A stretch of DNA of 45,493 bases from contig JAFAEG010000101.1 of NCBI GenBank assembly GCA_023424095.1, forward strand, positions 1-45,493, in the 5' to 3' direction. Position numbers and translations under genes: made by a program. The stretch's first letter is position 1, and every line of letters starts with the position of its first letter. Shown here in pieces: positions 30,146 through 36,335 of this stretch. The notes beneath the pieces were generated by a model. That model did no database searches. It worked only from the letters and a program-made list of their open reading frames with translations, and had not been told where the DNA came from. This stretch comes from Pseudomonadota bacterium. GTDB taxonomy: Bacteria > Pseudomonadota > Alphaproteobacteria > Sphingomonadales > Sphingomonadaceae.

Positions 30146-30822
30146 TGCTCGCGCTCCTTCGCCAGAAGCCAGTCGCGCTTGCGCTTCGAGCGGATTCCGG
30201 CGCCCCTCGCATTCTCGCCAAAGACGCGGTTGAAGCGCCTAACGGCGTGGAGGACTGTCGTGTGGTCGCGCCCGAAAGCCCGGCCGAGAACGGGGTATGA
30301 AAACGACCGGTCAAGCCTGTCGGCCGCTAGCCACATGGCAAGCTGACGCGCGCTGGCGATAGGCGCCGTGCGCCACCCGGAGGTGATTGCGGCAGGTGTG
30401 GTGCCAGTAAGCTGCGCCACCAGCTTGATGATTTCCTGCACCCGCATGTGTCTTGGCAGCAGGTCAATCTGCGCCGCCTCATATGCAATCCGGGCCTTCT
30501 CGGCAGTTGGCTCCGTGAAGTCTGGCATCCTTGGGGCCAGGAGCCTTGCCCTGTCGAGGATCGAGCTCTGTGTGCGGCAAAGAGCGGTCGCGATCTCCTT
30601 CAGGGATGCGTGATTGTCGCGCATCGAGCAAAGGGTCGCGTCATCCTCCTTCGACCAAGGCTCGTAACGGCACTCGATGTTGTCTCGCCGGACGGGCGCA
30701 GGTCGCGGCGTAGGAGCAGTCTTCTTGGGCGCAGGCGCGTAAAGGCGCGCCCTGCGCTCTGCCGCTTCTGCCAGCATCACGGCCGCGTCCGTATATTCCT
30801 TGACGGGGACGAGGTGGGTCAT
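30142..30822 (-). CDS. DnaA domain IV-like DNA-binding replication protein
   Basis: A 226-residue protein. The C-terminal third matches DnaA domain IV, the double-stranded origin-binding module: ASARQLAMWLAADRLDRSFS then VLGRAFGRDHTTVLHAVRRF (known signature GRDHTTVLHA). The N-terminal part has a Myb/SANT-like helix pattern (PWSKEDDATLCSMRDNHASL...). The AAA+ domain of true DnaA is absent, so it could bind phage origin sites and recruit host DnaA or DnaB, or compete with host DnaA. Alternative: a transcription regulator. Confidence 0.82.
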   Translation of the reverse strand: MTHLVPVKEYTDAAVMLAEAAERRARLYAPAPKKTAPTPRPAPVRRDNIECRYEPWSKEDDATLCSMRDNHASLKEIATALCRTQSSILDRARLLAPRMPDFTEPTAEKARIAYEAAQIDLLPRHMRVQEIIKLVAQLTGTTPAAITSGWRTAPIASARQLAMWLAADRLDRSFSYPVLGRAFGRDHTTVLHAVRRFNRVFGENARGAGIRSKRKRDWLLAKEREQ

Positions 30823-30825
30823 CGC

Positions 30826-31194
30826 TTACGCCCCCTCGTGATCAAGGAAATCCCGAATGAAACGAGCGCGTCGCCTATTGCGATCAATGTCCTCGCGATG
30901 GCCTTCCGAGTCTTCGACAGCGAGATGGGCGGCGTAACTTTCCAGCCGGTTGGCATATCGGTGAAGTTCCTGCATGAGCGCCCGGTCAGCGGCGCGGTCT
31001 CGGGCGGCTTTGAGGGCGGCAAGCTCGTGCGCGAGGACAGCCCGCGCTTCGAGGTTCCAGAACGCCCGGACGCGCCGGACATTGAGCTTGAGGTGTTCCG
31101 CGACACGCGGCAGGGCGCTCTTTTTCGGCAGCCCCGGCGCGAGGTGTTTCATGAGCACGTCGATGTGATCGCGCGCTTGGGATGCGAAGCTCAT
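30826..31194 (-). CDS. Hypothetical phage protein, 122 aa
   Basis: A 122-residue basic helical protein starting MSFASQARDHIDVLMKHLAP. A helix-turn-helix-like region (LPRVAEHLKLNVRRVRAFWN) is followed by long charged helices (ARAVLAHELAALKAARDRAA). DNA binding is likely. It lies upstream of the DnaA-like gene with a 3-bp gap and downstream of the non-coding or antisense stretch at 31195-31528. Confidence 0.65.
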   Translation of the reverse strand: MSFASQARDHIDVLMKHLAPGLPKKSALPRVAEHLKLNVRRVRAFWNLEARAVLAHELAALKAARDRAADRALMQELHRYANRLESYAAHLAVEDSEGHREDIDRNRRRARFIRDFLDHEGA

Positions 31195-31255
31195 TTCGTC
31201 AGATCCCTTGGGTGGCGTAGCCAAGACGGCGGTGCGAGTTCCCAATTCCTTGGTC

Positions 31256-31289
31256 CTTCTTTCAGCGATGCTCGGATCGCTGAAGGAGG
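31256..31289 (+). promoter_or_regulatory. Inverted repeat covering a Shine-Dalgarno sequence
   Basis: A 9-bp perfect inverted repeat (TTCAGCGAT at 31261-31269, ATCGCTGAA at 31276-31284, 6-nt loop) extends by five more pairs, including G-T wobbles, into CCTTC/GGAGG. In plus-strand RNA the stem would hide GGAGG, the ribosome site of the frame starting at 31299. As DNA it could equally be an operator in the gap upstream of the leftward gene starting at 31194. Confidence 0.5.
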
Positions 31290-31298
31290 GGCGAACGA

Positions 31299-31520
31299 AT
31301 GGAGCGACTGGACACGATCACGCAGAGGGTCTTGGCGGACTTGCGGGATCGGCTCGATAGAAAGGCCGGGGGCTTTGCGGCCACCGGCAAGGTGGCGCCG
31401 GGGAGAACGGCGCGGGGAGGAAGCCCAGGAAGCGGCCACGCAAAACGTGAGACCGCTTTGCAGCGCGAGGCTAAGGGGGAACTCACTCGCCTGCTTGGTC
31501 GTCCTGGCGACCAGCTCTGA
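31299..31520 (+). CDS. Possible antisense small protein, 73 aa
   Basis: A rightward frame inside a leftward operon, starting with MERLDTITQRVLADLRDRLD and continuing with a Gly/Arg-rich basic region and a helical end (ALQREAKGELTRLLGRPG). AGGAGG lies 9 nt upstream, and the stop is 8 bp from the stop of the convergent HTH gene. These points favour a real gene; the odd orientation and low-complexity centre speak against it. It would be the only occupant of the 334-bp gap between leftward genes. Confidence 0.4.
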   Translation: MERLDTITQRVLADLRDRLDRKAGGFAATGKVAPGRTARGGSPGSGHAKRETALQREAKGELTRLLGRPGDQL

Positions 31521-31528
31521 TGAAGGGG

Positions 31529-31831
31529 TCAGGCCGCGATAGCCGAGAGACGCTGCTCCCATTCCTCCGCGGTGAGGAATTTGCGCGGCTGACGCGCGGC
31601 GGCCCGTTTCCGAACTGCTTGCCGCTTCGGCCGGGCGCTCTTGCTGCCCATGGGACGGCCGGTTTTCGCTGCTGGCACCGCGACGCCGAGCGCTGCCAAA
31701 GCCGAGAAGCCGAGAGAGATGACGGCCGGCGATGTCTCCAGCCGCTGAGCGATCTCGCCATTGCGGACGCCCATTGCCCGCAGGTTGAGCAGTGCTTCGA
31801 TCGCGCCGATTTCGTCCGAGGAAAGCTTCAT
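31529..31831 (-). CDS. HTH regulator, 100 aa
   Basis: A 100-residue protein with an N-terminal helix-turn-helix (LRAMGVRNGEIAQRLETSPA) and a very basic middle (SARPKRQAVRKRAAARQPRK). The end contains LTAEEWEQRLSAIAA. It looks like a small DNA-binding regulator. It follows the GapR-like and 25-aa genes in the leftward early operon. Confidence 0.7.
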   Translation of the reverse strand: MKLSSDEIGAIEALLNLRAMGVRNGEIAQRLETSPAVISLGFSALAALGVAVPAAKTGRPMGSKSARPKRQAVRKRAAARQPRKFLTAEEWEQRLSAIAA

Positions 31832-31882
31832 GAACGTTCTCCAGAGTGAGTTTGCAGGCGTTGGGGGAAAGGCCGGCGTTAC

Positions 31883-31960
31883 TCACCACACACCTCCGAC
31901 AGCGCAGGCGACGATGGCGAACGCCACGATGATCGAGAGAAGGGTGCAGGGAGCGCGCAT
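31883..31960 (-). CDS. Hydrophobic microprotein, 25 aa
   Basis: A 25-residue frame with a hydrophobic core (LLSIIVAFAIVACAVGGVW); IVAC could serve as a weak lipobox, but a plain membrane peptide is as likely. The ATG follows the GapR stop by one base (TGACATG), a coupling pattern seen throughout this operon. Evidence is positional only. Confidence 0.5.
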   Translation of the reverse strand: MRAPCTLLSIIVAFAIVACAVGGVW

Positions 31961-31961
31961 G

Positions 31962-32216
31962 TCAGGTCGCCTCGTGCACGTGCACGTGAGAGGTGCCGAC
32001 GACGGCCTGCATGTAGAGCTCGCGGATGGCGTCACGCTCGGCGCGCTCCAGCTCCGGCTTATCAAGCTCGGAGACCACCCACTTGATGGCGGACTTGTCG
32101 AAGCCGCTGGCCTTTGCCTCGGCGTAAACCTCAGCAATATCGGAGGCGCGCGCCTTGCGCTCCTCCGTGAGCCGCTGGATGCGCTCGACGATGGACTTGA
32201 GCTGGTCGTCGCTCAT
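31962..32216 (-). CDS. GapR-like (DUF2312) DNA-binding protein
   Basis: An 84-residue protein with the GapR/DUF2312 pattern: LKSIVERIQRLTEERKARAS, then DIAEVYAEAKASGFDKSAIK and a C-terminal helix ending in ELYMQAVVG. In Caulobacter, GapR forms a clamp round overtwisted AT-rich DNA and supports replication and transcription. The phage copy is the second gene of the early-left operon, so it is made early and may manage supercoiling or displace host GapR. The His-rich tail (HVHVHEAT) is not part of the family core. Confidence 0.88.
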   Translation of the reverse strand: MSDDQLKSIVERIQRLTEERKARASDIAEVYAEAKASGFDKSAIKWVVSELDKPELERAERDAIRELYMQAVVGTSHVHVHEAT

Positions 32217-32449
32217 GCTGCCCTCCGCGATTTGCGGACGGGCTCAGGCCAGATGTCGGGCCGTAGCCTCCAGCGCGGGACCTGCCCGCCGGTGGCTTTG
32301 TCGATGGCTGCCGCCAGTTCAGCGGAAACGCGTCCAGCGCGCTTTGCAGACCAGATGGCGTTTTGGGAATAGCCGGCGGCTGCACCCAGCTTCGCTTCAC
32401 TGCCGAGCTGGGTAATCGCGGCCTGGAGAAGTTCTGTCACATCGCTCAT
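32213..32449 (-). CDS. Cro/YdaS-like antirepressor-type HTH protein
   Basis: A 78-residue protein with a YdaS/Cro-type HTH (EAKLGAAAGYSQNAIWSAKR) and the ending WRLRPDIWP typical of YdaS-like proteins. It is divergent from the S24 repressor with three operators between them, the position of lambda Cro. It probably binds these operators to shut off the repressor gene. The start at 32449 avoids the frame running back through the operators. Confidence 0.82.
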   Translation of the reverse strand: MSDVTELLQAAITQLGSEAKLGAAAGYSQNAIWSAKRAGRVSAELAAAIDKATGGQVPRWRLRPDIWPEPVRKSRRAA

Positions 32450-32460
32450 ACACACAGAAC

Positions 32461-32476
32461 AACACACTTGCGTGTT
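32461..32476. promoter_or_regulatory. Operator 1 (16-bp palindrome)
   Basis: AACACACTTGCGTGTT: arms AACAC/GTGTT. It overlaps the likely leftward promoter for the cro-like gene (TTGACT at 32484-32479 on the minus strand, possible weak TGTTCT at 32461-32456). One of four sites with consensus AACACRCNNGYGTGTT. Confidence 0.75.
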
Positions 32477-32482
32477 CCAGTC

Positions 32483-32498
32483 AACACGCTTGTAGGTT
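32483..32498. promoter_or_regulatory. Operator 2 (degenerate half site)
   Basis: AACACGCTTGTAGGTT keeps the left arm and departs from the consensus at the right. Centre-to-centre distance to operator 1 is 22 bp, about two helical turns, so bound dimers would lie on the same face of the DNA. It covers the leftward -35. Confidence 0.6.
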
Positions 32499-32507
32499 CC
32501 GATGTGT

Positions 32508-32537
32508 TGGAGCCTCAACACACGGCTGTGTTATATG
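32508..32537 (+). promoter_or_regulatory. Repressor maintenance promoter
   Basis: TTGGAG and TATATG with an 18-bp spacer (or TTATAT with 17) place the transcription start at about 32543-32545, on the ATG at 32544. The repressor message would then be leaderless, as for lambda cI from pRM. No Shine-Dalgarno sequence at normal spacing precedes 32544, in agreement. Confidence 0.55.
32517..32532. promoter_or_regulatory. Operator 3 (16-bp palindrome)
   Basis: AACACACGGCTGTGTT with 6-bp arms AACACA/TGTGTT. It lies between the -35 (TTGGAG, 32508-32513) and the -10 (TATATG, 32532-32537) of the repressor promoter, so occupancy should repress the repressor gene. Confidence 0.75.
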
Positions 32538-32543
32538 CTGAGG

Positions 32544-33188
32544 ATGAAAAACGGCTCCCGCATTAGGCAGGCGCGCGAAGCGCTCGGCCTCTCCCAGCAG
32601 CAGCTTGCCGAGCGTGCCGGCACGACGCAGCAGACGATCATGCGCATCGAGAGCGGACAGACGAGTCACTCCCGAGCAACGCCCGCTGTCCTAAAGGCGC
32701 TCGGCCTGGATGGCACAGAGTCTCCCAGTCAACCTGACGTTAAGCTCGAACCGGCGAAGCTTGTTTCGGGGGAACAACTCGTCGGAGAGCGAGATTTGCC
32801 CGTATATTCATCCGCACAGGGCGGCGACGGGGCGCTTATCTTGTCAACAGATCCAATCGAATGGGTAAAGCGGCCTGCGCCGCTAGCTAATGTCAAAGGG
32901 GGTTACGGCATCTATATCGTCGGAGACAGCATGGTCCCTCGATTCAACCCGAGTGAGATTGCGCTTGTTCATCCGCACATGCCGTACCGGAATGGCGTCG
33001 ATGTCGTTTTGTACAGGGGCGACGTGCACGATCACCACGCGATCGTGAAGCACCTGCGCCGGGCCACCGCGAGCGAATGGCATTTGACGCAATGGAATCC
33101 AGCGGAAGGCGAATCGCGGGAGTTCACCCTGCCGCGTGACGAGTGGACAATCTGTCACGTCATCGTCGGATCTTACACATCCAGATAA
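32544..33188 (+). CDS. Prophage repressor, XRE HTH with S24 LexA-like peptidase domain
   Basis: A 214-residue CI-type repressor. The N-terminal HTH spans about residues 5-55 (IRQAREALGLSQQQLAERAG). The hinge has LPVYSSAQGGDGAL, the usual self-cleavage region. The S24 domain carries Ser129 in YIVGDSMVPRF and Lys169 in HHAIVKHL, the catalytic dyad for RecA-stimulated autocleavage, so the prophage should be SOS-inducible. Start chosen at 32544 (MKNGSR); an ATG at 32535 is possible. It should bind the AACAC-type operators on both sides. Confidence 0.9.
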   Translation: MKNGSRIRQAREALGLSQQQLAERAGTTQQTIMRIESGQTSHSRATPAVLKALGLDGTESPSQPDVKLEPAKLVSGEQLVGERDLPVYSSAQGGDGALILSTDPIEWVKRPAPLANVKGGYGIYIVGDSMVPRFNPSEIALVHPHMPYRNGVDVVLYRGDVHDHHAIVKHLRRATASEWHLTQWNPAEGESREFTLPRDEWTICHVIVGSYTSR

Positions 33189-33201
33189 ACCTATTTCTGT
33201 G

Positions 33202-33229
33202 TTGACACACTAACACGCATGTGTGTAAC
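33202..33229 (+). promoter_or_regulatory. Early-right promoter
   Basis: A consensus -35 TTGACA (33202-33207) and a TGTAAC -10 (33224-33229) with a 16-bp spacer. Operator 4 fills the spacer, so the repressor would block polymerase. It drives the rightward run that includes the recombination genes and ends in the integrase. Confidence 0.7.
33212..33227. promoter_or_regulatory. Operator 4
   Basis: AACACGCATGTGTGTA, the same 16-bp palindrome family as operators 1-3, about 700 bp away on the other side of the repressor gene. Paired control regions flank the repressor as in lambda OL/OR and might loop. Confidence 0.72.
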
Positions 33230-33244
33230 GTCTCTCCATCGACG

Positions 33245-33262
33245 AGATGGAGAGAGACATGG
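33245..33262 (+). repeat. 18-bp leader repeat, copy 1
   Basis: AGATGGAGAGAGACATGG covers the ribosome site and start codon of the gene at 33259. An identical 18-bp copy covers the start of the next gene (33460-33477). Confidence 0.85.
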
Positions 33263-33435
33263 TCGCTTACCTCTACCGCGCTCCGAAGGCCTCCGGGTCC
33301 AAGTTCACGCTGACGCTGTGCGCTAAGCCCTGCAATGGGGCTGAGTTCGCCGCCTCTGAGACGGTCGGCGTCGCCAACAAGCGCGAAGCCCTCGCCATCT
33401 GCGCTGCCCGCAGCGCCCGCCCCTGGAACTTCTGA
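33259..33435 (+). CDS. Hypothetical phage protein, 58 aa
   Basis: First gene of the early-right operon. A 58-residue protein starting MVAYLYRAPKASGSKFTLTL, beta-like, with two Cys in CAKPCNGAEF and a C-terminal helix (NKREALAICAARSARPW). The start at 33259 has GGAGAGAG just upstream; the in-frame ATG at 33247 is part of that site. No family recognised. Confidence 0.65.
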   Translation: MVAYLYRAPKASGSKFTLTLCAKPCNGAEFAASETVGVANKREALAICAARSARPWNF

Positions 33436-33459
33436 GGGGCGCGCACGCGTCCCGCGACA

Positions 33460-33477
33460 AGATGGAGAGAGACATGG
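33460..33477 (+). repeat. 18-bp leader repeat, copy 2
   Basis: Identical to 33245-33262, here covering the start of the 114-aa gene. The encoded first residues are also alike (VAYLY and AYVY), which suggests a duplicated translation-initiation unit. Confidence 0.85.
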
Positions 33478-33818
33478 CGTACGTCTACGACCACAAGATA
33501 TACCTCAACGTCGGCGGCACCGAGTTGCCGATCGAGATAAAGTTCACGGTCGAGCCAGGCTTCGCCGGCGACCGCGTCGACCCGCCCTATGACGCTTCGG
33601 TCGAGTTCCAGTCCATCGAGGCGGTCATCGAGACATGGCGCTTCGGCAAGAAGCTGACCGACCGCAAGGCCGTCACCGGCTGGCTGGCCTCGCTCATCGA
33701 GAATGACCCCAACATCAACGCGGACCTGCTGAGCGAAGCCGGCGAGGCGGACGCCTGCCGCGCCGACGAGCGCGACGAGATGCGCCGCGAGGACAGCCGC
33801 ATGACGATGGCTGCGTGA
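33474..33818 (+). CDS. Hypothetical phage protein, 114 aa
   Basis: A 114-residue protein with a beta-rich N-terminal half (VYDHKIYLNVGGTELPIEIK) and an acidic, Arg-containing C-terminus (DACRADERDEMRREDSR). I know similar proteins from Hyphomicrobiales prophages but no function. It shares its leader with the preceding gene and joins the next one as TGATG. Confidence 0.65.
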   Translation: MAYVYDHKIYLNVGGTELPIEIKFTVEPGFAGDRVDPPYDASVEFQSIEAVIETWRFGKKLTDRKAVTGWLASLIENDPNINADLLSEAGEADACRADERDEMRREDSRMTMAA

Positions 33819-34222
33819 TGGCAAAGTCGACACCCATGACTATTGCTGACGTGCAGAAGCGCCTTGACGCTCTGCCGTCTGGCATGAGCGCGAAGGGCCT
33901 GCGGGAGCCGCGCGCCGAGTTCACCATCGTAGCCAACAGCGAGCTTCGCGGCTACCTCTCCTGGAAGAAGACGAATTCGTTCAATGATGCTTACGAGTTC
34001 TTCAAGGGCAAATCTGCTGCCGATGTCTTGGCCAAGATAGAGGCCTTCATCGCGAAGCTGCCGCCCCCCGAAGAGACCCGCATGAAAGAGTTCATGACGG
34101 CGCTGTCGGATGTGATCGAGCTTGGCCGCCAGAACGGGGTCGACGTCGAGTTCATCAACCCTCTGACCGAGGCGATGAAGCGGCTCTCCAGCAATATCCT
34201 GACAGATCGGAGGGCGGCGTGA
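33818..34222 (+). CDS. Hypothetical phage protein, 134 aa
   Basis: A 134-residue protein with a helical start (TIADVQKRLDALPSGMSAKG), a central FTIVANSELRGYLSWKK and helices with MKEFMTALSDVIELGRQNGV. No motif identified. The ATG at 33818 overlaps the previous stop; the following gene begins at its own stop (GTGATG). Confidence 0.65.
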   Translation: MAKSTPMTIADVQKRLDALPSGMSAKGLREPRAEFTIVANSELRGYLSWKKTNSFNDAYEFFKGKSAADVLAKIEAFIAKLPPPEETRMKEFMTALSDVIELGRQNGVDVEFINPLTEAMKRLSSNILTDRRAA

Positions 34223-34551
34223 TGTGGACCTGCCTCTTTATCCCCGCCGCCACGGTTGCAGACGCCCGCCGCATTGGCGCGCTCGTCGAGGCCGGCAAGA
34301 TCAAGCCGCAGCCCCATTGGGCAACACGCGAGGCCTGCGACCTCTTCATCGACAGCCTGCCGGCGGGTGGAAGCGTGCAGTACCTCGCCACGATGGTTGC
34401 CGTGCACCTGCCGGAGCGCGCCCCGGTCTATCTGCCGGCGCCCGAGCCCGCTTGGCGCTTCGACAGCCTTGGCGACGTAGCTGCCACCGTGGCGGTCTTC
34501 GCCTCGATCTGGGCCGTTGGCATCGCCTCCTGCTGGGCGGCGCTCGCATGA
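34222..34551 (+). CDS. Membrane-anchored hypothetical protein, 109 aa
   Basis: A 109-residue protein (110 if the GTG at 34219 starts it). The main part is soluble (TCLFIPAATVADARRIGALV, THEACDLF-like helix), and a hydrophobic segment ends the protein (VAATVAVFASIWAVGIASCW). A C-terminal membrane anchor facing the cytoplasm is likely. No family recognised. Confidence 0.6.
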   Translation: MWTCLFIPAATVADARRIGALVEAGKIKPQPHWATREACDLFIDSLPAGGSVQYLATMVAVHLPERAPVYLPAPEPAWRFDSLGDVAATVAVFASIWAVGIASCWAALA

Positions 34552-34775
34552 CCCGCCGTCTCATTCGCAAGGCCATCGCTGGCTGGCGTGCATGGCGTCA
34601 GCGCCGCCGCTTTCAGCGCGCCCTCCCCGAGGTGCAGCAGCTTGAAGCACTGCTCGCCAAGCACCGCCAGCACCACCAGCCCACGCGCCGCCTTGAGCGC
34701 CTGAAACGAGACCTCGTGCGCGCCCGCCTCGAACACGAGCAGGGCAAGCGCTACCCCGAAAGGAAGTTCTCATGA
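34548..34775 (+). CDS. Small basic helical protein, 75 aa
   Basis: A 75-residue, strongly basic helical protein (WRAWRQRRRFQRALPEVQQL, then RRLERLKRDLVRARLEHEQG). Both ends overlap neighbours by 4 bp. It probably binds nucleic acid and lies directly before the ERF gene, so it may belong to the recombination module; that is inference. Confidence 0.65.
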   Translation: MTRRLIRKAIAGWRAWRQRRRFQRALPEVQQLEALLAKHRQHHQPTRRLERLKRDLVRARLEHEQGKRYPERKFS

Positions 34776-35536
34776 GCGAAGCAGCTCTCACGATCCACGA
34801 TGAAGCCCCGCCGCCTGCCATCCAGGCCAGCGAGACGACCGCCATCATCTCCATGATCGAGCGCGCCGCGCGCGACCCGAACGTCGACATCGACAAGTTC
34901 GAGCGCCTGATGCGCATGCGCAACGAGATGGAGAGCAAGGCAGCCGAGAAGCTCTTCAACATTGCGATGAAGGAGGCGCAGGCGGAGATGCGCCCGGTCG
35001 GCGCCAACAAGAAGAACGACCAGACCAAGAGCAAGTACGCCACCTACGACAAGCTCGATGGCGTGCTGCGGCCGATCTATACGAAGCACGGCTTCTCGCT
35101 GAGCTTCGACGAGGAGGACAGCCCCAAGCCGGATCACATCCGCGTCCTCTGCTACGTCTCCCATGAGGCCGGCTTCACCCGCACCTACCGCAAGGACATG
35201 CCTGCGGACGGCAAGGGCGCCAAGGGCGGCGATGTGATGACGAAGACGCACGCGACCGGCGCGGCGGCTTCCTACGGCGCCCGCTATCTCCTCAAGGGCA
35301 TCTTCAACATCGCCGTTGGCGAGGAAGATCGCGACGGCAACGCCCCGCCGGCGCAGACGGCTGAGCGGCCGTTCGTGTCGGAAGACCAAGTGCTCCAGCT
35401 CCGCGATCTGCTGGAGGCCTGTGGCAAGGACGAGAGCCGCTTCAAGGAAATCATTCAGGTTGAGAGCCTGGCGGACATCTATGCCGACAAGTTCCAGGCC
35501 GCGGTTGCCCTCATCAAGCAGAAGGCCAACCGCTGA
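34772..35536 (+). CDS. ERF-family single-strand annealing protein
   Basis: A 254-residue protein. The ERF domain spans about residues 45-180, with KSKYATYDKLDGVLRPIYTK followed by HGFSLSFDEED and the later AAASYGARYLLKGIFNIAVG. ERF proteins anneal complementary single strands and drive RecA-independent recombination. A helical region at the C-terminus (QVLQLRDLLEACGKDESRFK) resembles the tail of related phage annealases. The nuclease partner follows immediately and shares one base with it. Confidence 0.9.
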   Translation: MSEAALTIHDEAPPPAIQASETTAIISMIERAARDPNVDIDKFERLMRMRNEMESKAAEKLFNIAMKEAQAEMRPVGANKKNDQTKSKYATYDKLDGVLRPIYTKHGFSLSFDEEDSPKPDHIRVLCYVSHEAGFTRTYRKDMPADGKGAKGGDVMTKTHATGAAASYGARYLLKGIFNIAVGEEDRDGNAPPAQTAERPFVSEDQVLQLRDLLEACGKDESRFKEIIQVESLADIYADKFQAAVALIKQKANR

Positions 35537-36162
35537 TGGAACAGGGCAGCACCGAATGGCTCGCTGCGCGCTGCGGCAAGGTCACGGCCTCCCGCGTCGC
35601 GGACGTGATCGCCAAGACCAAGACCGGGTACGGCGCCAGCCGCGCGAACTACATGGCGGAGCTGATCGCGGAGCGCCTGACCGGCACGCCGGCAGAGCGC
35701 TTCACCAACGCGGCGATGCAGTGGGGGACCGACCACGAGGAGGCGGCCCGCAACTACTACGCCTTCGTCACGGACAGCGAGGTGGAGCAAGTCGGGTTCA
35801 TCGAGCATCCGAGCCTCGCCATGTGCGGCGCCTCGCCTGACGGCCTGATCGGAGACGGCGGGCTTGTCGAGATCAAGTGCCCGAACACCGCCACGCACAT
35901 CGACACGCTGCTGGGGCAAACCGTCCCGGCGAAATACGTCACGCAGATGCAGTGGCAGATGGCCGTCACCGGCCGGCAGTGGTGCGACTTCGTGAGCTTC
36001 GACCCGCGCATGCCGGACAGCATGAAGATATTCGTGAAGCGCGTCGAGCGCGACCAGGCCGCGATCGACGACATGTCTGGCGAGGTCATCGCCTTCCTTG
36101 TCGAGCTCAACGACAAGGTCGAGGCGCTGCGCTCCCGCTACGAGATGCAGGAGGCGGCATGA
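35536..36162 (+). CDS. YqaJ/lambda exonuclease-type recombinase nuclease
   Basis: A 208-residue PD-(D/E)xK nuclease. Visible elements: GSTEWLAARCGKVTASR at the N-terminus, GTDHEEAARNYY with a candidate Glu69, then CGASPDGLIGDGGLVEIKCP holding Asp102 and Glu112-x-Lys114. It should degrade 5' strands to give 3' tails that the ERF protein anneals. ERF and YqaJ genes side by side form a complete two-component recombination system. Confidence 0.92.
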   Translation: MEQGSTEWLAARCGKVTASRVADVIAKTKTGYGASRANYMAELIAERLTGTPAERFTNAAMQWGTDHEEAARNYYAFVTDSEVEQVGFIEHPSLAMCGASPDGLIGDGGLVEIKCPNTATHIDTLLGQTVPAKYVTQMQWQMAVTGRQWCDFVSFDPRMPDSMKIFVKRVERDQAAIDDMSGEVIAFLVELNDKVEALRSRYEMQEAA

Positions 36163-36335
36163 CCTCCTCCCAGATCGCCAACGTCTGCGCTGAGGCGGCC
36201 CGCATGGCTCAGACCCGCTCGGATCTTGTCGAGTGGGTCGCCGCGAACCGGGGGACGATCGAGAGCGCGATCCCGGCCCATGCCGCCGGCATCATCGAGG
36301 GCGCCCGCGAGCACTGGCGGGAGCTGGCACGATGA
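36159..36335 (+). CDS. Small helical phage protein, 58 aa
   Basis: A 58-residue helical protein (MTSSQIANVCAEAARMAQTR, ending REHWRELAR). ATGA overlaps on both sides link it to YqaJ and HNH genes. No family recognised; the frame extends further upstream but only as a shadow of YqaJ. Confidence 0.6.
   Translation: MTSSQIANVCAEAARMAQTRSDLVEWVAANRGTIESAIPAHAAGIIEGAREHWRELAR

Noticed and set aside
30448..31542. 364-codon plus-strand frame
   Set aside because: Antisense to the DnaA-like and 122-aa genes, with low-complexity Arg/Gly/Ser translation.
31191..31889. 232-codon minus-strand frame spanning the gap at 31195-31528
   Set aside because: Composition is Ser/Arg/Pro-rich and it overlaps the well-supported HTH gene in another frame; no start context or domain supports it.
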